Shown one piece after another: positions 37,501-47,941 of a DNA stretch of 64,000 nt. The DNA comes from Shewanella japonica (GTDB lineage Bacteria > Pseudomonadota > Gammaproteobacteria > Enterobacterales > Shewanellaceae), in assembly GCF_002075795.1 (NCBI RefSeq), contig NZ_CP020472.1, positions 2,401,001 to 2,465,000 of the forward strand, given 5' to 3'. Within the stretch, counting starts at the first letter, position 1. Each line of letters opens with the position of its first letter. A program made the position numbers and the translations under genes. The notes under the pieces are model-generated. The model did no database searches. It saw only the letters and a program-made list of their open reading frames with translations, and had not been told where the DNA came from.

Positions 37501-38568
37501 ATGATCACCTCGGCACCGAATATTGACTCTATTGAATATCCTTTTCCTGCTAAACCTGCTGTGTTGTCAGACGCTGAAAAAGCAGATTACAAAGCAAGAA
37601 TTAAACAGTTATTAATCGAACAAGATGCTGTTTTAGTTGCACACTATTATACCGATCCTGAAATACAAGCTCTGGCAGAAGAAACAGGAGGGTGTGTATC
37701 TGATTCTCTTGAAATGGCTCGTTTTGGTCGTGATCATCCTGCAAAGAAACTCATCGTAGCAGGCGTTAAGTTTATGGGCGAAACGTCTAAAATCTTAAGC
37801 CCTGAAAAAACAGTTTTGATGCCTACTTTAGAAGCTACATGTTCGCTAGATATCGGCTGTCCAATCGATAAATTTTCTGAGTTCTGCGACGCACATCCTG
37901 ATCATACTGTTGTGGTTTACGCTAATACATCTGCAGCTGTAAAAGCAAGAGCAGACTGGGTCGTGACATCAAGTATTGCCTTAGAAATCGTTGAACATTT
38001 AGACGCCGAAGGTAAAAAAATTATCTGGGGTCCAGACCGTCACTTAGGTAGTTATATTGCCAAAGAAACCGGCGCTGACATGTTAATGTGGCAGGGTGAT
38101 TGTATTGTCCATGATGAATTTAAAGCAAAAGCGTTAAGAGAACTAAAAATTCAGCATCCCAACGCAGCAATTCTTGTCCACCCTGAATCACCAGCAAATG
38201 TGGTTGCTCTTGCAGATGCTGTTGGGTCAACTAGCCAGTTAATTAAAGCTGCGCAAACAATGGCTAATCAAGAGTTCATTGTTGCTACAGATCGCGGCAT
38301 TTTCTACAAAATGCAGCAAGCTGCGCCAGGTAAAACATTAATTGAAGCACCGACTGGTGGTAATGGAGCGACTTGTAAAAGTTGTGCTCATTGTCCTTGG
38401 ATGGCAATGAATGGTTTACAAGCAATTGAAGCTTCGTTAAGCGCTGAAGATAAAACACAGCATGAAGTGTTTGTTGATGACGCGCTGCGTGATGAAGCGC
38501 TTATTCCATTAAATAGAATGTTGGATTTTGCAAAAACCTTGAATATGAAAGTTAAAGGCAATGCTTAG
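37501..38568 (+). CDS. nadA: Quinolinate synthase
   Basis: 355 residues. Condenses iminoaspartate with dihydroxyacetone phosphate in NAD synthesis. The [4Fe-4S] ligands are C114 (EATCSLDIG), C201 (WQGDCIVHD) and a cysteine of CKSCAHC (292-298); [31 protein letters not shown] and HPESPANV are family-specific. The C-x-x-C-x-x-C near the end is typical of the long proteobacterial form. Monocistronic, with a terminator shared with gapA. Confidence 0.97.
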   Translation: MITSAPNIDSIEYPFPAKPAVLSDAEKADYKARIKQLLIEQDAVLVAHYYTDPEIQALAEETGGCVSDSLEMARFGRDHPAKKLIVAGVKFMGETSKILSPEKTVLMPTLEATCSLDIGCPIDKFSEFCDAHPDHTVVVYANTSAAVKARADWVVTSSIALEIVEHLDAEGKKIIWGPDRHLGSYIAKETGADMLMWQGDCIVHDEFKAKALRELKIQHPNAAILVHPESPANVVALADAVGSTSQLIKAAQTMANQEFIVATDRGIFYKMQQAAPGKTLIEAPTGGNGATCKSCAHCPWMAMNGLQAIEASLSAEDKTQHEVFVDDALRDEALIPLNRMLDFAKTLNMKVKGNA

Positions 38569-38596
38569 TATTTCACTTTAATTTATTTCAGATACA

Positions 38597-38624
38597 AAAA
38601 AGCCCTGTATTAACAGGGCTTTTT
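38597..38624. terminator. Bidirectional terminator between nadA and gapA
   Basis: AAAAAGCCCTGT / ACAGGGCTTTTT with an ATTA loop, placed between two convergent genes. Confidence 0.92.
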
Positions 38625-38635
38625 ATTATCTATCA

Positions 38636-39646
38636 TTACTTAGCATTCATTAATGCGACAGTATTATCTAGCATGCGGTTACTGAAACCCCATTCGTTAT
38701 CGTACCAAGCCATTACTTTAACTAAACGACCATTAACACGAGTTTGTGTTGCATCGAAGTTAGATGAGTAAGGGTTGTGATTGAAGTCAATAGAGACTAA
38801 TGGTTCTTCATTGACAGCAAGCACTTCACTCAATGGTGCAACTTGAGCAGCTTTAGTGATGATCTCGTTAATCTCTTCCACGCTAGTATCTCTACCTGCA
38901 ACAAACGTTAGGTCAACTAATGACACGTTTACTGTAGGTACACGAACGGCTAAACCGTCAAATTTACCTTGTAGTTCAGGAACAACAAGTCCAACAGCGG
39001 CTGCCGCACCAGTTTGAGTTGGGATCATCGACATTGCAGCGGCACGAGCACGACGTAAGTCAGTGTGATAAACATCTGATAAACGTTGATCGTTTGTGTA
39101 TGCATGAATAGTAGTCATTAAACCAGACTCAATACCGATAGAATCGTTTAATGGCTTAGCAAAAGGTGCTAGACAGTTGGTTGTACAAGAAGCGTTTGAG
39201 ATAACTGTCATATCTGAAGTTAATACTTCATTATTAACACCATAAACAACGGTAGCGTCCACTTGTTTACCTGGTGCAGAAATGATGACCTTTTTAGCAC
39301 CCGCATCTAAATGAGGTTTAACAGCGTCTTTAGATGTGAAAATACCTGTACATTCATAAACAACATCAACGTTTAATTCTGCCCATGGTAATTTAGAAGG
39401 GTCACGTTCTTGGAAAGTTAAGATTTTGTCGCCGTTGACATAAATAGCTTCGTCATCGTGATCAACTTTAGCATTGAAACGGCCATGAACTGAGTCGTAT
39501 TTAGTAAGGTGAGCATTAATTGAAGCATCACCCAAATCGTTTAAAGCAACGATTTCGATTGGATAATCCTTTTCGCTTTCATAAAGCGCACGTAAAACAT
39601 TTCTACCGATACGGCCATAGCCGTTAATTGCAACACGGATAGTCAT
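38636..39646 (-). CDS. gapA: Glyceraldehyde-3-phosphate dehydrogenase, type I
   Basis: 336 residues. NAD-binding [15 protein letters not shown] at the N-terminus; catalytic C154 in [12 protein letters not shown]; phosphate-binding HAYTNDQ, then [31 protein letters not shown] at the end. It is the glycolytic enzyme of the pair in this window; the larger gapB lies about 1.3 kb away on the other strand. The 236 bases upstream (39647-39882) hold no gene. Confidence 0.97.
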   Translation of the reverse strand: MTIRVAINGYGRIGRNVLRALYESEKDYPIEIVALNDLGDASINAHLTKYDSVHGRFNAKVDHDDEAIYVNGDKILTFQERDPSKLPWAELNVDVVYECTGIFTSKDAVKPHLDAGAKKVIISAPGKQVDATVVYGVNNEVLTSDMTVISNASCTTNCLAPFAKPLNDSIGIESGLMTTIHAYTNDQRLSDVYHTDLRRARAAAMSMIPTQTGAAAAVGLVVPELQGKFDGLAVRVPTVNVSLVDLTFVAGRDTSVEEINEIITKAAQVAPLSEVLAVNEEPLVSIDFNHNPYSSNFDATQTRVNGRLVKVMAWYDNEWGFSNRMLDNTVALMNAK

Positions 39647-39882
39647 CGCATATCCCTCAAGTGATTATAAATCTGTTACGTAAATCGTATGGTAGTAAAA
39701 TTACCAAATTAGAGCATTTCGTCAAGTAAAAAAGCCCAAAAAGCGACATTTATCGTGAATATGTCTGTATTTTATTTACAGAATTCAAAATAAAAGCGGT
39801 TTTGAGCTTTTTTATGAAAGTCCAATACAGCGAGTGCTGTAAATGATTTGTGTTTTAGTGTAGCTAATAATTTTACATTTGG

Positions 39883-40713
39883 TTATTCAAAACGATGTTT
39901 TATCTTACTGCTTGCAAACTTTCCTTGCTTGATGTCCTTTACTAGTTCTTTCGCTTCCGCATCGAGTTGCACCGCTAAGTCTGAATTGTTTGCTATTAAC
40001 GCTAATAATTTTTCTTCTGAGGCAGTGTTATCACTTATTAAAGTATTAGCCTTAGTTAACAAATACTCGTTTTGTACATTTTGTTCTCTTCTATATATGG
40101 TTGCTAGAGCGAGGAGCCAATCTGAATCAATATTGCTCGCCTTAACATGGGAGAGTAAATGCAAATAAAGTAATTTGGCTCTGGCAACATCTGTTTTTAT
40201 ATAGTGAGAGGCAACTTGAGCGAGCATAAAGGTTTCAGTGAGCTCACCGGCTTGTTCGGCTTTAATAACAATATCGCGAGAGGGGAAGTCATTAAATTTA
40301 GTCCAACGATAATACGCAAGGTAAATATCAGGATTGTCTTTGGTGTACTCTTGTAATTGGGCTAAGTTTTGAGTGCTAACAGCATAAGCACGTTCTCTGT
40401 CTTCTGTTCGATGTGTGTTTATTATATGTTTAACGCCGGCTGCGAGTTCAATGCAGTTGCTATAAGATTCAAGTTTAATTAATTGATCATATAGTTGCTT
40501 ACCCGACGGATTTTCAGTGATCTTTAATTGATAACGACTACGGATTAAGTCTCCTTTTTCTACTAAACACCAACTATCCTTGTGTAAATCGGCACAAAGT
40601 TCAGGATTTTTTTTACAAATGCTGCCACTATTTCGGCCAACATCACAACCAAATAAGCCGAATAAAGCAGCAAAAATTGAAAATGATGTAATTATTACTA
40701 AACTTTTGTTCAA
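39883..40713 (-). CDS. DUF2989-type lipoprotein
   Basis: 276 residues. The best start is a TTG at 40713 (protein MNKSLVIITSFSIFAALFGL), with TGGAG 6 bases upstream; another TTG lies 12 bases earlier. A lipoprotein signal ends in L-F-G-C (about residues 19-22), so it is lipid-anchored. The mature part starts with a cysteine-rich stretch (SICKKNPELCADLHKDSWC) and is then alpha-helical, TPR-like. It resembles DUF2989, a family of uncharacterised proteins in Shewanella and Vibrio relatives. Divergent from gapB. Function unknown. Confidence 0.8.
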   Translation of the reverse strand: MNKSLVIITSFSIFAALFGLFGCDVGRNSGSICKKNPELCADLHKDSWCLVEKGDLIRSRYQLKITENPSGKQLYDQLIKLESYSNCIELAAGVKHIINTHRTEDRERAYAVSTQNLAQLQEYTKDNPDIYLAYYRWTKFNDFPSRDIVIKAEQAGELTETFMLAQVASHYIKTDVARAKLLYLHLLSHVKASNIDSDWLLALATIYRREQNVQNEYLLTKANTLISDNTASEEKLLALIANNSDLAVQLDAEAKELVKDIKQGKFASSKIKHRFE

Positions 40714-40915
40714 AACTAGCTCCAAAACAGGAAATTATCTAATAAAATTACAGGTTTACTAAAAATTTCTTACTGGCGAAAACGCATAAATTTCATTACA
40801 ATGTCGCCGACCAAAAGGGGTTAACCCTACCAAATAATGATTATTGGTCTTTTCTTTTCGTTACTCAATTCTTTCTGCGACAAAAAGCTGAAATATGAGA
40901 TAAAGGATCTTTTTA

Positions 40916-42352
40916 ATGAGCGCTGATAAACACCTACAAAGTTGGCAAGAACGTTTCGAAATGGCTGAAGCAATGCAGCCTTTATTAGGAAAACTATACC
41001 GCAATCAAGGCGTTGAAGTCTTAGTGTATGGTAAACCTCTACTAAACGCATCTACAATTGAAATTATTAAAGCGCATCGACTTGTTCGTCGCCATATTGG
41101 TGAAAAATTACGTCTACGTGAAAGCTTCCCGTTTGTTGAAGCATTAAGTAAGTTGTCAGTAAAACACTGTAAAGTTGATATCGGTAAACTAGCGATTAAT
41201 TACTGGCGTGATAATAAAGACGCTTCACAAATTCAAGCTTACATGACTCGTGAGCTGGAAGCGGGTCTTAATTTTGGCGATGATGTTGAATCAAAAGACG
41301 TAGTATTATATGGCTTTGGACGTATCGGCCGTTTATTAGCGCGATTAATGATCGAAAAAACAGGTAAGAGTAATAAACTTTGTTTACGAGCCATTGTTTT
41401 ACGTGGTGGTAAAAAAGGCGATTTAGAAAAGCGCGCTAGCTTATTACGTCGTGATTCAGTTCATGGGCCGTTCAACGGTTCTGTTGAAGTTGATGAAGAA
41501 AACAACGCTATCATTGCCAATGGTACGTACATTCAAATCATCTATGCCAATTCACCTGATCAAGTCGACTACACACAATATGGCATTAATAATGCTCTAG
41601 TAGTTGATAATACAGGTATTTGGAAAGACGAAGATGGTTTAGGTCTTCACCTTAAGAGCAAGGGCGCAAGCAAAGTATTGTTAACTGCACCTGCTAAAGG
41701 CGCGATTAAAAATATTGTTTACGGTGTTAACGAAAACGATATTTTACCTGAAGACATGATTGTTTCAGCAGCAAGCTGTACTACTAATGCTATTACACCA
41801 GTATTGAAAGCTGTTAACGATAAGTATGGTATTGAAAACGGTCACGTAGAAACGATTCACTCTTATACCAATGACCAAAACCTAATTGATAATTACCATA
41901 GTGCTGACCGTCGAGGCCGCAGTGCACCATTAAACATGGTTATTACTGAAACGGGTGCAGCAAAAGCTGTTGCAAAAGCATTACCCGTTATGGAAGGTAA
42001 ATTAACAGGCAACGCTATTCGCGTTCCTACACCAAATGTCTCAATGGCAATTATCAGTGTTAATTTAAATGGTGAGACTAATCGCGAAGAATTAAATGAA
42101 TATCTTAAGGATATTGCGTTAACTTCAGATCTTAAAAACCAAGTAGATTACACCGATTCAACTGAAATTGTTTCGAGTGATTTAGTCGGTTCTCGCTATG
42201 CAGGTGTTGTTGATTCACAAGCGACAATTGCTGATGGCAAACGTGCGATATTATATGTTTGGTATGACAACGAATTTGGTTATAGCTGCCAGGTTGTTGG
42301 TGTTATGCAAAAAATGCTTGGATTAACGACGTTATCTTTACCAGAAGCTTAA
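40916..42352 (+). CDS. gapB: Glyceraldehyde-3-phosphate dehydrogenase, long form (GapB-like)
   Basis: 478 residues, about 140 longer than GapA. The extra N-terminal region (about 1-125, helical, LQSWQERFEMAEAMQPLLGKL) precedes the NAD(P)-binding LYGFGRIGRLLARLM. The catalytic cysteine is C288 in SAASCTTNAITP, where the second cysteine of the usual CTTNC is alanine; HSYTNDQNLIDNYHSADRRGRSA follows. This long form is a recognised proteobacterial GAPDH class, often linked to gluconeogenic use; coenzyme preference cannot be read here. An IS element now lies 31 bases after its stop, ahead of the terminator. Confidence 0.93.
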   Translation: MSADKHLQSWQERFEMAEAMQPLLGKLYRNQGVEVLVYGKPLLNASTIEIIKAHRLVRRHIGEKLRLRESFPFVEALSKLSVKHCKVDIGKLAINYWRDNKDASQIQAYMTRELEAGLNFGDDVESKDVVLYGFGRIGRLLARLMIEKTGKSNKLCLRAIVLRGGKKGDLEKRASLLRRDSVHGPFNGSVEVDEENNAIIANGTYIQIIYANSPDQVDYTQYGINNALVVDNTGIWKDEDGLGLHLKSKGASKVLLTAPAKGAIKNIVYGVNENDILPEDMIVSAASCTTNAITPVLKAVNDKYGIENGHVETIHSYTNDQNLIDNYHSADRRGRSAPLNMVITETGAAKAVAKALPVMEGKLTGNAIRVPTPNVSMAIISVNLNGETNREELNEYLKDIALTSDLKNQVDYTDSTEIVSSDLVGSRYAGVVDSQATIADGKRAILYVWYDNEFGYSCQVVGVMQKMLGLTTLSLPEA

Positions 42353-42415
42353 GATTTTTAATCTGTCTTTAATTATCTAAAAGTGTCTAGTCCTAAAATA
42401 GGTTGACGGTTTTTG

Positions 42416-43294
42416 TTAAGCCAGTTGGTACTCCCTACTGGCTTTTTCATGCACCTCGTTTGGGGTTTTCATCCCTAAACTAAGATGCGGTCGTAATTCA
42501 TTGTAAATTGCTACCGATTCCTTGACCAAGGTCCTGAGCTCCTCCATCGTTCGGCAGCGATAAAGCAAAAACTCATGCTTTAAAATACCATTCACACGCT
42601 CAGCCAGTGCATTTTGGTAGCAGTCATACCCATCCGTCATTGATGGCGTCATACCGTTCACTGCTAATGCCATTTGGTATTCCTCTGAGCAATACTGCAT
42701 CCCTCTGTCTGAGTGATGAATGATATGACCTGTTGTTTGACGACTCTTTACCGTCATATCCAGCGCTTTGACGACATCGCTCGCTTTCATCTCATGACTT
42801 AACTCGTACCCCATTATTTTTCTAGAATATGCGTCTGTCACCAGCGATAAGTAATGTGTTCCTTCATCTGATTTCACGTAGGTGATGTCGCTAACTAGCA
42901 CTTCTTCTACTCGTTCAACAATCTTGTCTTTAAGCAAATTAGGATGCTTTCTAAGCCAGTGATGACTATTCGTTGTTTTGGTGTAGTTTTTTCTCGGCTT
43001 CACCAACATATCTCGCTGTTTCAAGTATTGAAATAGCCCATCCCGACCGAGTTTTATGCCTTGCTCAACCAACTGTGGCTTGATGAGCTGGTAGAGCTTA
43101 CGTGTCCCCAATCTTGGCATAAACTGGCGCCAATACTTCACCATCGACACAACGGGTTTAAGCCTTTCGGTTCTTGTTTCAGCACGTTGTTTCCACTGGT
43201 AAATCGCTTGTCTTGATAAATTAAATTGCCGACTCGCTGCCGCTAGCTTTACCGTGCCTTTTTCTTTGGCAATCCAGAGCGCTCGGCTAAGTAC
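42416..43294 (-). CDS. IS3-family OrfB transposase (made by -1 frameshift), copy 2
   Basis: Minus-strand frame open from the slippery heptamer at 43294-43300, 292 residues. DDE residues are in LVSDITYVKS, HHSDRGMQY and LAERVNGILKHEF. Identical to the copy 1 protein. Expected to be expressed only as the OrfAB fusion. Confidence 0.92.
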   Translation of the reverse strand, partial: VLSRALWIAKEKGTVKLAAASRQFNLSRQAIYQWKQRAETRTERLKPVVSMVKYWRQFMPRLGTRKLYQLIKPQLVEQGIKLGRDGLFQYLKQRDMLVKPRKNYTKTTNSHHWLRKHPNLLKDKIVERVEEVLVSDITYVKSDEGTHYLSLVTDAYSRKIMGYELSHEMKASDVVKALDMTVKSRQTTGHIIHHSDRGMQYCSEEYQMALAVNGMTPSMTDGYDCYQNALAERVNGILKHEFLLYRCRTMEELRTLVKESVAIYNELRPHLSLGMKTPNEVHEKASREYQLA

Positions 43295-43644
43295 TTTTTT
43301 TCTAAATCGATACCATATTCATTTTTTAACAGTTCAACCATATCGCCATAAATCATATTTTTCATTTCTAGGTTAGAAACTTGCTTCTCTAATCGTTTAA
43401 TTTTCTGGGCGCGGGTTTCTTTACTTTTAGACATAAGAGAGTGCTCAGTAGGGAGTGTCCAGTCTAATCTACCATGCTTTCTCAACCATGTAAGGACGGT
43501 GCTTCGACCTTGGATACCGTAGTGCTCTTGAGCTTGCTTATAGGTTAGCTCGCCTTTTTCTACTTGGCTGACGACGGCTAATTTAAAGCCTAATGTGTAA
43601 TCACGCTGTGTTCGTTTAACGCTGATTGCGCTTGAAGGTTTCAT
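43249..43644 (-). CDS. IS3-family OrfA, copy 2
   Basis: 131 residues, identical to OrfA of copy 1: helix-turn-helix N-terminus and coiled-coil C-terminus. Its 3-prime part overlaps OrfB in the -1 frame through the A-AAA-AAG heptamer. Confidence 0.94.
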   Translation of the reverse strand: MKPSSAISVKRTQRDYTLGFKLAVVSQVEKGELTYKQAQEHYGIQGRSTVLTWLRKHGRLDWTLPTEHSLMSKSKETRAQKIKRLEKQVSNLEMKNMIYGDMVELLKNEYGIDLEKKYLAERSGLPKKKAR

Positions 43645-43696
43645 AGATAAGTCTCCAAAGTGTCAACTTATCTCAGGACGGGACAAAGACACTTTG

Positions 43697-43726
43697 AAAA
43701 AAGCACTTCAATTGAAGTGCTTTTTT
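43697..43726. terminator. Terminator stranded by the IS insertion, originally of gapB
   Basis: AAAAAAGCACTTC, AATT loop, GAAGTGCTTTTTT. It is now 1.34 kb downstream of the gapB stop. Without the element it would be about 40 bases after it, a normal terminator distance. Confidence 0.85.
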
Positions 43727-43822
43727 ATTGTTTGAGTTTTATTCGTATTGTTAATTATTCACTCAATACGTAGATTTAAACATCAAACAAATTCAAAACT
43801 GCTATTATTTAAAAAATCTGCA

Positions 43823-43850
43823 TTGACAGTCATGTGTAAAACGGTAAAAT
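43823..43850 (+). promoter_or_regulatory. Promoter of the tRNA Gly-Cys-Leu cluster
   Basis: Consensus TTGACA (43823-43828), 16-base spacer, TAAAAT (43845-43850), about 55 bases before tRNA-Gly. Confidence 0.75.
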
Positions 43851-43905
43851 CCATTTCGAAATCAACAACGGAGTTTAACTCCTTATTGATTACTTGCATT
43901 GAAAT

Positions 43906-43981
43906 GCGACATTAGCTCAGTTGGTAGAGCGATACCTTGCCAAGGTATAGGTCATCGGTTCGAACCCGATATGTCGCTCCA
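43906..43981 (+). tRNA. tRNA-Gly (anticodon GCC)
   Basis: 76 bases; acceptor GCGACAT / ATGTCGC with TCCA end; anticodon loop TTGCCAA between ATACC and GGTAT. Confidence 0.95.
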
Positions 43982-43998
43982 ATTCAATTACAAGTTTC

Positions 43999-44072
43999 GG
44001 CGCGATGGCAGAATGGCTATGCTGCGGATTGCAAATCCGTCGACCTCGGTTCGACTCCGGGTCGCGCCTCCA
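43999..44072 (+). tRNA. tRNA-Cys (anticodon GCA)
   Basis: 74 bases; acceptor GGCGCGA / TCGCGCC, TCCA end; anticodon loop TTGCAAA. Seventeen bases after tRNA-Gly. Confidence 0.95.
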
Positions 44073-44122
44073 CAAATTTTGTTTAATTGTATTGATTTAC
44101 ATACAGTTAAAACAACACTTTT

Positions 44123-44208
44123 GCCCGAGTGGTGGAATCGGTAGACACAAGGGATTTAAAATCCCTCGCTTAATAGGCGTGCCAGTTCAAGTCTGGCCTC
44201 GGGTACCA
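44123..44208 (+). tRNA. tRNA-Leu (anticodon TAA)
   Basis: 86 bases with a long variable arm, as for class II tRNAs; acceptor GCCCGAG / CTCGGGT and ACCA end; anticodon loop TTTAAAA gives TAA. Last of the Gly-Cys-Leu cluster, an arrangement common in gammaproteobacteria. Confidence 0.95.
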
Positions 44209-44729
44209 TCATTTACATATGACTTAGTATTAAGGCGTATGTGTAATTCCAACCTTTAGAGACTCAAATCCTTCTAGGTCTAAAAGTATTAAATGCATAT
44301 GCGGATATTTATTCATCATACGAGTTAAGAGGGGGAAACTTGATAGGTTCAAGATTGTTGCGAAGTTAGTGAATGCAGGATCAGAAGGGTAGCATTAAAT
44401 GAAATACAGTGTGAGTAAACATCAATATAAGAACTCATTATAGTCAGCAAAATAACGATTCTACCCGCATCTTCAAAACACGTACGATAGCGAAATTGAA
44501 AACTCTCCATGTCTCGCATGAATGTCTATTTAATATGTGATATCTACTGAAGTTTTCTAAGAGAACAGAATCTTTATTGTATTTTATTTATTTTATACTG
44601 ATAAAAAATGATAAATCCTTAAAGTGTGAACAATTTCTGATTAGTTGATTAAATGTCACTATTTCCAATGCCAATACAATGGTATAAATACTAAAAATTG
44701 TGGTTCACTTTATAAGTAGGAAAGAAGTA
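44209..44729. other. Intergenic region between tRNA-Leu and aspC
   Basis: 521 bases. No gene, clear terminator or operator was recognised. A TATAAA-like box near 44683 could belong to the aspC promoter but lacks a convincing -35. Confidence 0.3.
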
Positions 44730-45923
44730 ATGATATTTTCTCAAATCCCTCAAGCTCCAGCAGATCCCATTTTAGGTTTAACAGACGCATTTAAAAAAGA
44801 TCCACGTGCCGATAAAGTTAATCTTGGTGTTGGTATTTATAAAGATGAAGCCGGACAAACCCCGGTACTCAAAACAGTTAAAAAAGCTGAAGCCATTTTA
44901 TTAGACGCTGAGAAAACAAAAAACTATCTTGGCATTGAAGGTGTAGAGCTATACAACACAGCAGTTCAAACATTATTATTTGGTGCTAAAAATGACATTA
45001 TTAATGCTAAACGAGCATACACAGCTCAAGCACCAGGCGGAACGGGTTCATTACGTGTAGCCGCTGAATTTTTAGTTCGTAACACTGATTCAAAAACATT
45101 ATGGGTCAGTAATCCTACCTGGGCAAACCATCAAAATATTTTCCAAACAGCTGGTTTAACAATAAAAGAGTACGGTTATTACAAAGCAGAAACCCACGAT
45201 ATGGATTTCGATGCAATGATAACTGATTTACAAGCTGCTCAACCTGGTGATCTTATTTTGCTTCATGGTTGCTGTCATAACCCTACAGGGATTGATTTAA
45301 GTTCATCTCAATGGGAGACAGTAGGTCAATTGTGTGTTGACAAAGAATTAGTCCCTTTATTTGATTTTGCCTACCAGGGCTTTGGCGCTGGTATCGAAGA
45401 AGATGCGCAAGGCTTACGGATTGTTGCTGCTAAAGTGCCAGAACTATTAGTCGCTAACTCTTTCTCAAAAAACTTTGGTTTATATAACGAACGTATTGGT
45501 GCTATTACTGTCGTTGCTGCAAATGAAGAAACAGCACAAAAAAGTTTTAGTCAGATTAAAAAAACAATTCGTGCTACTTATTCTAATCCCCCTGCGCACG
45601 GTGGTTTAATTGTAAGTACCATACTTTCTGATGAGACTTTACGCCAAGAGTGGGAAGTAGAGTTGGCTGAAATGCGCCAACGTATTGCAGAAATGCGAGT
45701 TCTATTTGTAGAAACGTTAAAAAGCGAAGGTGTGAAACAAGACTTTAGCTTTATCTCTCGTCAAAATGGTATGTTTAGCTTTTCAGGTTTAAGCAAAGAA
45801 CAAGTTAATCGTTTAAAAGACGAATTTGGAGTATATATTGTTGGCTCAGGACGCATCAGTGTTGCGGGTATGACTAAACAAAATATTCCTGTAATTTGTA
45901 AAGCAATAGCTCAGGTTTTATAA
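44730..45923 (+). CDS. aspC: Aspartate/aromatic aminotransferase
   Basis: 397 residues from the ATG at 44730 (ribosome site AGGAAAG). A GTG 30 bases upstream would add ten residues absent from the family. The translation closely follows Escherichia coli Asp[46 protein letters not shown], and the PLP lysine in [14 protein letters not shown]. Transfers amino groups between aspartate or aromatic amino acids and 2-oxoglutarate. TyrB-like specificity cannot be excluded. Confidence 0.93.
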   Translation: MIFSQIPQAPADPILGLTDAFKKDPRADKVNLGVGIYKDEAGQTPVLKTVKKAEAILLDAEKTKNYLGIEGVELYNTAVQTLLFGAKNDIINAKRAYTAQAPGGTGSLRVAAEFLVRNTDSKTLWVSNPTWANHQNIFQTAGLTIKEYGYYKAETHDMDFDAMITDLQAAQPGDLILLHGCCHNPTGIDLSSSQWETVGQLCVDKELVPLFDFAYQGFGAGIEEDAQGLRIVAAKVPELLVANSFSKNFGLYNERIGAITVVAANEETAQKSFSQIKKTIRATYSNPPAHGGLIVSTILSDETLRQEWEVELAEMRQRIAEMRVLFVETLKSEGVKQDFSFISRQNGMFSFSGLSKEQVNRLKDEFGVYIVGSGRISVAGMTKQNIPVICKAIAQVL

Positions 45924-46013
45924 GTACATTAACCTATTTTTAGTTTAGAGATTGTTTTTCTTGTAAGTTAAATTAGTTGAGCAAAACAGTCTTAAATTAT
46001 TAGCTAAAAATGC

Positions 46014-46044
46014 AAAAGCCCTTAGACATTGTTTAAGGGCTTTT
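46014..46044. terminator. Bidirectional terminator between aspC and the YvcK-family gene
   Basis: AAAAGCCCTTA / TAAGGGCTTTT, perfect 11-bp stem with 9-base loop, between convergent genes. Confidence 0.9.
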
Positions 46045-46064
46045 CTATAACTTTAAACATTTCA

Positions 46065-46961
46065 TTATGCTTTCTGGCTAACGACCGTTGCTATCGCTTC
46101 TGCTAATGCTTCTTTGTGATGCAAACCTAAATGATGGTCACTGACTAAAGGGAAATAACTTACTAATTCACCAATATCAACTGCATCAGAGTTTCTAATA
46201 ATTTTATTAATTCTATTTGTCGATATTGATTGATTGATCCATTCTATTTTGTCATCCAAAGTTAAAGACGATGCACACGAAGGCTCTGACGTTAAATTGT
46301 CGATTAGAATCACTTTTGCAGATGAGTCTTTAATCGCATTAGCAATACTTGGGATAAGTAAGGGTGGCATTACACTCGTAAAAAAACTGCCTGGCGCAAT
46401 GATGATAATGTCAGCTTTATTGATTGCTGGTAGTGCTTCACAAGTTGCAGCAACGTTAGGAGCTAAAGTCAGTTGACTTGGTATTTCTTTCATATCGTCA
46501 ACATTCATTTCACCAAAAACGGTTTCACCTTGGGCATTAAGCGCACTTGGGTGAGTTGGTGATTCAGACATTGGAATGACACGAGTTTCAATTTTTAAAA
46601 TGGTTCTAATTAGCTTGATTGCTTCAAGAGGGCGAACACATAGTTGCTCTAGTGCATGTAAAATAATATTCCCGAGATTATGACCGTTTAGCTCATTATC
46701 TCCATTAAATCGATGATCAAACAGCATTGTGCCAATGGCTGGCCTATGTGCAAGTTGCGAAAGGCAGTTTCTTAAATCACCCCAGGCAATGGTTGTTTCA
46801 TCTTGTCGGATCCGCCCGGTGGAACCACCATTATCGGTAGTCGTTACAATACCTGTTAATTTAGGACCAAGGAAAGAAAGTGAAGATAACACTCGACCTA
46901 AGCCATGTCCTCCTCCAATAGCCACGATACTATCGACACTATTTAATTCATGTTTCATCAT
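46065..46961 (-). CDS. YvcK/YbhK family (CofD-like) UDP-sugar-binding protein
   Basis: 298 residues from the ATG at 46961, which has AAAGGA 6 bases upstream. The CofD-like fold shows IVAIGGGHGLGRVLSSL, IVTTTDNGGSTGRIR, WGDLRNCLSQLA, the FNGDNELNGHNLGNI loop and IIIAPGSFFTSVMP. Relatives (YvcK of Bacillus, YbhK of Escherichia) bind UDP-GlcNAc and influence cell shape and growth on gluconeogenic carbon. Role here is by homology only. Confidence 0.9.
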   Translation of the reverse strand: MMKHELNSVDSIVAIGGGHGLGRVLSSLSFLGPKLTGIVTTTDNGGSTGRIRQDETTIAWGDLRNCLSQLAHRPAIGTMLFDHRFNGDNELNGHNLGNIILHALEQLCVRPLEAIKLIRTILKIETRVIPMSESPTHPSALNAQGETVFGEMNVDDMKEIPSQLTLAPNVAATCEALPAINKADIIIIAPGSFFTSVMPPLLIPSIANAIKDSSAKVILIDNLTSEPSCASSLTLDDKIEWINQSISTNRINKIIRNSDAVDIGELVSYFPLVSDHHLGLHHKEALAEAIATVVSQKA

Positions 46962-47134
46962 ATTGATTCCTTTCATACAGTAATGATGATTTTTTAAGCT
47001 ATTGTACTGATTGATTTATTTAAGCTGTCACAAGATGCTAAAATAGAATCATCATTAATATTAGCATAAATACTTCGCTGCTATTAATCTTGTTTCTCGG
47101 TATAATTAAGCAAATTATTTTTTAAGGATTTTTT

Positions 47135-47941
47135 TTGAGAACCGGTAGAATTGGAAAGTTTACCCTTGGTTTAGGGTTTGTAATCATCAGCATAATGCTA
47201 ATCAGAGTGTGGTTAGTTCCTACAATTGAGAACATTCTGGTTGAAACACCTGAGATCGAACAAAATCAAGTCGATGAAGAAACTGTACCTGACTTTACAG
47301 CAATCGCAGATATACCTAGCAAAAAGTCTGCCTTTTTCGATTATATGTCTCCAGCGGTTAACCATCAAAATGCGCTGATAGAAAAAGAGCGAAATTTTCT
47401 GAAGGTGGTTTTAGTCAACCTTGCTAACGAGCAGCCATTAACTAACGCAGAGATTTTTAATTTAGAAAAATTAACTCAAAAATATAAATATACAGTTAAA
47501 AAGTTTGATCTCGTTACATTGACTCCTTTATTAGAGCGAGTTGATACAGTACCTGCAAGAATGGTACTTATTCAAGCCGCCAATGAAACCGGTTGGGGAA
47601 GTTCTCGTTTCGCCAAAGAAGGTAATAATTATTTTGGCCAGTGGTGCTTTTCACAAGGCTGTGGATTAGTTCCTTTATCTAGAAAAGCAGGGATGAATCA
47701 TGAGGTTGCCTCCTTTGAAACGCCAGAGGACTCCATTGCTGCATACATGCTGAATTTAAACACTAATTCAGCATATCGCTTATTACGTTCTATTCGAGCG
47801 GATCTTCGAAGCCAAGGAAAAGAGCCTGCAGCGGAAGATCTCGTTTACGGATTATTACACTACTCAGAAAGAAAAGATGCCTATATAGACGAGTTATTAG
47901 AAATGCTTCGTCATAACAAAGCTTATTTAGCAGGATTATAA
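47135..47941 (+). CDS. bax: Bax-like glucosaminidase-domain protein, TTG start
   Basis: 268 residues. TTG start at 47135 with AAGGA 7 bases upstream; no suitable ATG nearby. A membrane anchor is at about 10-28. The C-terminal half matches the glucosaminidase (lysozyme-like) domain of Escherichia coli Bax, with the likely catalytic glutamate in AANETGWGSSRFAKEGNNYFGQWC. Probably a periplasmic peptidoglycan hydrolase or remodeller. The next gene starts directly after its stop codon. Confidence 0.88.
   Translation: MRTGRIGKFTLGLGFVIISIMLIRVWLVPTIENILVETPEIEQNQVDEETVPDFTAIADIPSKKSAFFDYMSPAVNHQNALIEKERNFLKVVLVNLANEQPLTNAEIFNLEKLTQKYKYTVKKFDLVTLTPLLERVDTVPARMVLIQAANETGWGSSRFAKEGNNYFGQWCFSQGCGLVPLSRKAGMNHEVASFETPEDSIAAYMLNLNTNSAYRLLRSIRADLRSQGKEPAAEDLVYGLLHYSERKDAYIDELLEMLRHNKAYLAGL

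Larger units (their letters stand above)
42384..43685 (-). mobile_element. IS3-family insertion sequence, copy 2 (inverted)
   Basis: 1302 bp, the reverse of the element at 29365-30666, with an AAG target duplication (42381-42383 and 43686-43688). Its right end retains T at 42391, which matches the left-end repeat (19 of 25 bases). Both encoded proteins are identical to those of copy 1, so transposition was recent. It separates gapB from the hairpin at 43697-43726. Confidence 0.96.
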
